64,000 nt of DNA from assembly GCA_054601695.1 (NCBI GenBank), contig BAAHQB010000015.1, positions 1,116,001 through 1,180,000 on the forward strand, written 5' to 3'. The notes under the pieces are model-generated. The model had not been told where the DNA came from and searched no databases. It saw only the letters and a list, made by a program, of their open reading frames with translations. Source of the DNA: Amorphochlora amoebiformis (taxonomy: Eukaryota > Cercozoa > Chlorarachniophyceae). The position numbers were made by a program, and so were the translations under genes. Shown piece by piece: positions 1 to 64,000 of this stretch. Positions within the stretch are counted from its first letter, which is position 1; every line of letters starts with the position of its first letter.

Positions 1-656
1 TTGATTCTAATGCGCCAAGAGCAGATGAGTGAAGGAAGTCGGGGATCGTTCATAGGGGAGCAGTAGATGTTACGTTGATCTAGTAAGTAGAACTAGTTGT
101 GTTGATACATAGTCTAGATAAGAACTAGGCAAGCGGCATTATCTCAGATCACAACGAGAACTTGCCAAAAATTATACAAGCCACCTAGATTCTCTAGATT
201 GTATCTACTATACTAGTATATCTTGTATTAGAGATTCTCAGGTATAGAGTAGGTACTCACTGATCAGATTATACAATTTCTAGAGATTTGTGACAGATTA
301 GTACTGGCAATATCTACTAGATCTAGATGATGGAGTCTAGCGAGTACGCATTTTTTATATGTATGTATATGTATATATATACCCATGCAATATATATTAC
401 TAGATTATGCCACATAACCGGCAAAAAGTGTAGCTGTAGACTGTACTGATTCATAAAAAATATAATATATCTAGTAGATGATTATCCAGAAATCTGGACT
501 CGATATCTGACCAGACTGAGCGTATAATTTAGCGAATATTCTGATACTGCCGGTCCATTTAAGCTGCACGACGTTCGATAGCTCTAGTAGCTCCTCTAGA
601 CTCGGCATCATCGAGAGTGTATAGGCTACCGGGCTCTGCTCTAGCTTTTATGTGTT
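1..656. other. Intergenic region downstream of gene A
   Basis: Mostly non-repetitive and TA-poor sequence rich in CTAGAT-like words, with one short TA run near 355-385. No exon with a matching phase was found on either strand. It lies just beyond the proposed stop codon of gene A, so it is read as 3' flank. I see no promoter or RNA gene in it. Confidence 0.4.
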
Positions 657-12887
<12,231 letters not shown>

Positions 12888-13420
12888 GCTTATTTCTTTC
12901 CCGCGCTCCGCCAAGCCCGCCGGCAACAGAACCCCCCGGCTTCAGGCTACGAAGATGGTGTGATATCGCGTGATGTAGAAGATAGTAATTTTGAAGAAGC
13001 GTGACATTTGGATTTATCACGTCTTGATACGTGACTTAACGCTAGATCACAAAATAGCGTGATAACGCCTAATGTCACACGCTACAGAGCGCTTTTCTTT
13101 TTCAAAATATCTACGAAAAACCCAACGAAATCTAAAATGAATAGTTCAGTAAACAACGGTTGGAGTTCTGATAATTTAAATAGATTCGCCTAAAAACTGT
13201 CTAATAACCGCAATATCGCCGCCCTCTCTCCGCTTGAATTGATAGGACAAGGGACTCTAATTAGTCTAGGATCTTCCCATATAATGGCTTGCACTCAATT
13301 ACCCGACAAATTTAAGTAAAACTTTTTATAACGTCGCGACCCAAGACCATATCACGCAGCAGAGTCTTCTGACCCCTCCCGCCACTTCGGAGTACGCGAC
13401 ACCCCCCCGAATAGGCGCGA
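12888..13420. promoter_or_regulatory. Divergent promoter region between genes A and B
   Basis: TA-poor spacer of about 530 bp between the two divergent start codons. It contains GCGTGACAT at 12999-13007, GCGTGATGT at 12968-12976, CGTGACTT near 13030, GCGTGATAA near 13057 and the reverse-strand form at 13071-13083. The same GCGTGACAT word is present in the other two divergent spacers of the window. No clear TATA box was assigned. Confidence 0.45.
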
Positions 13421-14353
13421 ATGAAACGAGATTCGAGTGCTGTAAAGCATCGGAAACTACAAAAGTCAGCGAGACGGCGGATTAAGCCAAACGAGACCCC
13501 GAATCCTTTCTCCGATATCGCGCGAGACCTCGAAGACTGGACGAGTCAAAGGTTCGCCCCTGCGTCACCGGCCAAAATGGTCCCAATTTCGCCCACGAGC
13601 AGGTAACTGCACTATTTTTCGAAATATACATATCGTGAGTGTGCGTTCCCAATATAACAATACACATGCATAAAACAGCCCAGCAATGCCGGTCACGAAG
13701 GAGAAGGTGCAACTCCCGGGGGTCTCGTGTTCGCCTCTCTCTCCCCTACCCCAGGGGCTAATGGAAGGCGGTGGTCCGGGAACACCCCCTACGTATATTA
13801 CGTTGGATTCTATGCAAGTACAGGGTAGTTCTTTCGGTGTCAAGCTGCAGGCGTACGACGCAAAAACATCGAACGTTAGGAGCATGGGTAGCCTCGCGTC
13901 TTTCCACGAGAAGAGAAATGGGCGCCAGGTTGAAGTTCAGTTCACCATGGGGATCGTCGGTTTCACTTCTTCTCAACGCAAGGACAAGAAACAGATTCAG
14001 GACGCCATCGAGGAGCGCATGGCTCAGCTTAGAAAAATTGTCCAAGACGATGACCCTCTACCTGACCTTGAGGTACAAGAAGTGACAAAGAAAGAGAAGA
14101 CGGAAAAGCACAAAAAGGTTCACCATGAGTACTCTTCATGTATAGTTGTGTGGTATTCTATCAACGTCCTTGTGAAACGTTTAGCGTGAATTGTGGCGAA
14201 TTACTGATTATTCTTCCTTCCTTGCATCAGGACGCCGAGCACACCCCCTCGATCCAACCTAATTGCTCCACTGCTGCATTTGATGCCGGTCAACTTTCAC
14301 TCCTCCAAAGCTATATGAAGCAGAGTGGAGGCGTTGTTGGGATGCCGTTCTAA
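13421..14353 (+). CDS. Gene B: three-exon gene, about 247 residues, function unknown
   Basis: Exons 13421-13602, 13679-14117 and 14231-14353 join in phase across two short introns (76 and 113 bp, GTAACT-ACAG and GTTCAC-TCAG). The total of 744 bases gives 247 residues plus stop. The first exon is basic (KHRKLQKSARRRIKPN). The middle has TYITLDSMQVQGSSFGVKLQ and a central VEVQFTMGIVGF strand-like segment. A charged helix follows (IQDAIEERMAQLRKIVQDDD) with a Lys/Glu-rich stretch. The C-terminus is uncharged, ending VVGMPF. I do not recognise a family. The gene differs from its neighbours in having short introns without TA repeats, and its codon use is ordinary and GC-richer. The start could also be the internal ATG at 13686, but the first exon joins in frame and keeps a good donor, so the longer form is preferred. 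Confidence 0.68.
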
Positions 14354-14870
14354 GACTTGCGAATGGTGGTGATCCGTAGCTTGTAATCTTAGCTTCTTTA
14401 GGTTTCAGCCCTTTCGTCGTCGTGTGGTGCCTGTTCTGCTACAGCAGCAGAGCTGCGTCAGCTTCATTCCCCGTCCAAAAACAATTCCGAGTATCGTTGT
14501 TATCTTCAGCACCGAGATCCGTCCTCTTCTGGGTTCGTTTGTACTCTTGGCGAGGTCAAACGCCCCGTACATTCGTTCCCATGGTAGATCAACTTTGAGA
14601 TTTGAATCTGTCCTCTTAGCTATTATTATTATAATTATTATTATTATTATTATTATTATTTTCTTCTTCTGTCCCTATCAGCTCCCCGGCCCCGGCCAAG
14701 CATAATACGTAATGGTTCTACCCTCAGTTGTATAGATGTAAATTGTGTTTTTGACCTGTCGCATTTTTTACATCTTAAAGTTTAAAAGTTATCAGTTCGT
14801 ACGTTCTATCTATAAATATCAATCGATGTTGTAATGTTACATATCAATTTCATATATTATATATATATAC

Positions 14871-14967
<97 letters not shown>

Positions 14968-15093
14968 TATTACATATATATATATATATCTAGATATATA
15001 TATATACAAATATATATATATATATATATGTATAAACATTATCTACATTTCATGATATTTGTAAGTAAATATACGTATATATATTCTGAGTAT

Positions 15094-15136
<43 letters not shown>

Positions 15137-15457
15137 CTAGTATATATATATATGTGTGTGTATTATATGTGGTAGATATTGTTTTTTAACTATATCTAGT
15201 ATATATATATGTACGTGTATATGTGATATTATATTTATATAAATATAATCTAGATTATCGAGAGTCGTACTGGAACTTATGATAGAACTAGAGAACTGTA
15301 ACCCTCTAGCTATGACTCGGTATGTATATCAATGTACAAGAATTTGGCTCAGCCTGATCTCTGATTGTAGCCGATCTGCCAACCGATAATTCAATGAATA
15401 AAGACTCGTACTTCAGTTGTGATTCAACTTCAAGCTGCACATTTAGTCTAAGTTAAG
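14354..15457. other. Convergent intergenic region between genes B and C
   Basis: 3' flanks of two converging genes. It holds an ATT trinucleotide run at about 14623-14660, TA tracts at 14850-15040 and 15090-15240, and a TA-poor unique part at 15240-15457. No exon or RNA gene was found. Confidence 0.4.
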
Positions 15458-33555
<18,098 letters not shown>

Positions 33556-33805
33556 TGCTCCTTCCTGGTTATATCCCTGAAATACCCCTAATATGCATAT
33601 CAAAGGCACTATCACGAAGCCGAGTGGCTTCCGCATCCCGGTCTCCTTCCCCTTTTGGAAGGATATGTCTGATATCTATAAACTCAATATTAGGATAATT
33701 AGAAAGGGATATGTGGGTATTTTATATTGAATATATCTATATCTTATAACTAATATCCTTTACATCCAGAATTGTACGCTGCGTGACATTCGCCTCCTTC
33801 ACACC
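33556..33805. promoter_or_regulatory. Divergent promoter region between genes C and D
   Basis: A TA-poor spacer of 250 bp, or 169 bp if gene C starts at 33636. It carries GCGTGACATT at 33781-33790, about 16 bp before the gene D start codon, matching the motif in the A/B and E/F spacers. Confidence 0.5.
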
Positions 33806-42757
<8,952 letters not shown>

Positions 42758-44126
42758 CCATATAATACATATATACATACATATATATATATATATATAT
42801 GTATTTTCATATATACTGTAGAATAGTAATTTAATTGCACATAAACATATATCATAAGATCACATTCACCGCCAAAACAAGCAATCTTATATTTCGTTCG
42901 AATAACACCTTAAGGTTTCGAGTGATTATGAGTACCATATGTACATGTATCTAGTGTAGATATCCCGGATATCTAATCTAGATAATGTTACACGTTATAT
43001 GCATAGAGGAACATACATATCCATCCATACACACTGTATGTACGGTTTGAACATGTAACGTGTAGATTCCTCAACCCTTACTCTTGACTGTATGATAAGA
43101 AATTATTAAGAATCGAACTTAATTTATAGGCCCCGGTACGGATGATGATTCATATGCACACCTATAGAGCCTAGCTCTAGTAGCTACACGACTGTTCAAT
43201 GATAATACACGTACTAGACTAGTAGAATTAAACTAGATGTACGTTAGCCACAGCTCCGCGCCAGACAAACTTACTCTACTTCTAGTACTTCTAGTTGTTA
43301 GATTCCCGGGATTCTCCCTGATGTTCCCAGGTAGTAACGGGTAATTATCATAAGAAAAACCCGGGGCGCTGTATCACTAGATCAAGTGTATGATAATTAA
43401 TTTACGCGTGTGTGAGCGTGTAATTCGACTTCTCTTTCTACAATGTTAGATTTTTCCGATTTTTTTTTTAGATACTCTTTCTGATTGAAAAGTATAAACA
43501 TGACCATATCTAGCATATGGCCTAGTAAAATACGTGTACTAGATCTACTCAAATCTACTATTTAGTATGACATTTAGAGACGAAGGGTATGTACTTTGTG
43601 ATCATAACTAGCATATTCACTTAAAACTAGTAATAACGGTTCAATAATACAGGTCAGTTAGACAACTTCTAGAACTTCAACTTGCAAACATAGATATGGC
43701 CAGAACCTAGAGAACCTATGATATTATGATATACCTACTCTGGTAGGTATATCCCATTTGTCTAGATTGTTGTGTGTGGCTAAGAGGTGCTAGTAGTAGT
43801 TTTAAACTCTCCTAGGAAAATTCGGATGAAACACTGAGCTTAACGCTACTCGCCTGATCGGGGTCCATCTGTTTATTTTTTTAAGTAAAACACATGTATA
43901 TAATATATATATACACATACATATATATATATATATATAAATATATATAAATATATATCATGATATATCATCATATGTATATCTTATGGTATCCACCTCT
44001 CTATATAAATGTACATAGAGGGAGTGGAAGATGTATATATACATGAATATATGTATATATATTTTATTTGTATATATGCATATCTGTATAGATGTATATA
44101 TACATATACTGTATATATACATATAC

Positions 44127-44160
<34 letters not shown>

Positions 44161-44344
44161 ATATATATATATGTTACAAATATTATACTATATGTGTGTA
44201 TTTATATATATGTGTACATATATATATATACATTAAATATCTATATATACAAATACACACACAGATGTGTAAAATAGACAGAGAGAGAGAGAAAGAAACC
44301 AGCCATATATATATTTAGATCTTGAGATATGTGGAGGTTTTGGG
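42758..44344. other. Convergent intergenic region between genes D and E
   Basis: TA-poor, CTAG-rich unique sequence at 42810-43870, similar in style to 1-656 and 15240-15457, then TA repeats to 44340. No exon with matching sites was found. It is the largest gene-free stretch in the window. Confidence 0.45.
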
Positions 44345-59448
<15,104 letters not shown>

Positions 59449-59658
59449 ACTGGTGGGGGGGGGAGAAGGCCCGGCAAGGAGGGTCGTGGGTTGGTCGAAG
59501 AATCAAGAATTATTAAATTTGAGCCGAATTATTCTGAGATATGTTGAAAGTGTGACTATGCGTGACATGTGCGTGACACAGTCATGACACACACCAGACC
59601 GGCTCATAAATATTTCGGCCACGCTGACAGTCGACCAACGACTAGATCACTCCAGGGG
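59449..59658. promoter_or_regulatory. Divergent promoter region between genes E and F
   Basis: 210-bp TA-poor spacer between the two start codons. It has GCGTGACAT at 59560-59568, GCGTGACAC at 59571-59579 and GTCATGACAC just after. The first word also occurs in the A/B and C/D spacers. Confidence 0.5.

Positions 59659-64000
<4,342 letters not shown>

Overview
This window comes from the nuclear genome of an intron-rich eukaryote. I read it as a protist or alga but cannot name the taxon. The evidence is spliced genes with GT-AG introns, eukaryotic domains (a MAP3K-type kinase, two KH domains, a WW domain) and telomeric hexamers of the TTAGGG/CCCTAA type scattered through the interior. Most of the sequence is (TA)n and related microsatellite. 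The long ORFs made only of Tyr, Ile, Val, Met and His are translated microsatellite, not genes. I assembled gene models by hand from the non-repetitive islands, requiring a splice acceptor, a splice donor and a matching codon phase at each junction. Nearly all junctions close in phase; the exceptions are named.

Layout: six genes on strictly alternating strands. Gene A (minus, 657-12887) is a WW-domain protein. Gene B (plus, 13421-14353) is a compact gene of unknown function. Gene C (minus, 15458-33555) has 23 exons coding for about 366 residues spread over 18 kb. Gene D (plus, 33806-42757) is a coiled-coil protein with an Asn-Pro repeat encoded by telomeric hexamers. Gene E (minus, 44345-59448) has a membrane anchor, two KH domains and an Arg/Gly-rich tail. 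Gene F (plus, 59659 to beyond 64000) is a MAP3K-like kinase cut off by the window edge. The three divergent promoter regions (A/B, C/D, E/F) share a GCGTGACAT motif. Coding sequence is roughly 6 kb of 64 kb.

Two patterns look new to me. First, many exons carry 'echo arrays'. Copies of the acceptor plus the first part of the exon are strung out upstream, and copies of the exon end plus donor are strung out downstream, separated by TA repeats and in the same orientation as the exon. Second, telomeric repeats behave as intron material. Tracts sit directly against donors or acceptors, mostly with CCCTAA on the sense strand. One 82-bp intron is almost pure CCCTAA. One tract is inside an exon and reads as Asn-Pro repeats, and one supplies a stop codon. 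A short dispersed element with a telomeric tail, found about 14 times, may be the carrier.

The intergenic stretches are mostly poor in TA, while introns are packed with it, so the microsatellite load largely tracks introns. Gene functions suggest RNA binding (E) and kinase signalling (F). I see no operon-like or pathway link between neighbours. No tRNA, rRNA, CRISPR or clear transposase was seen.
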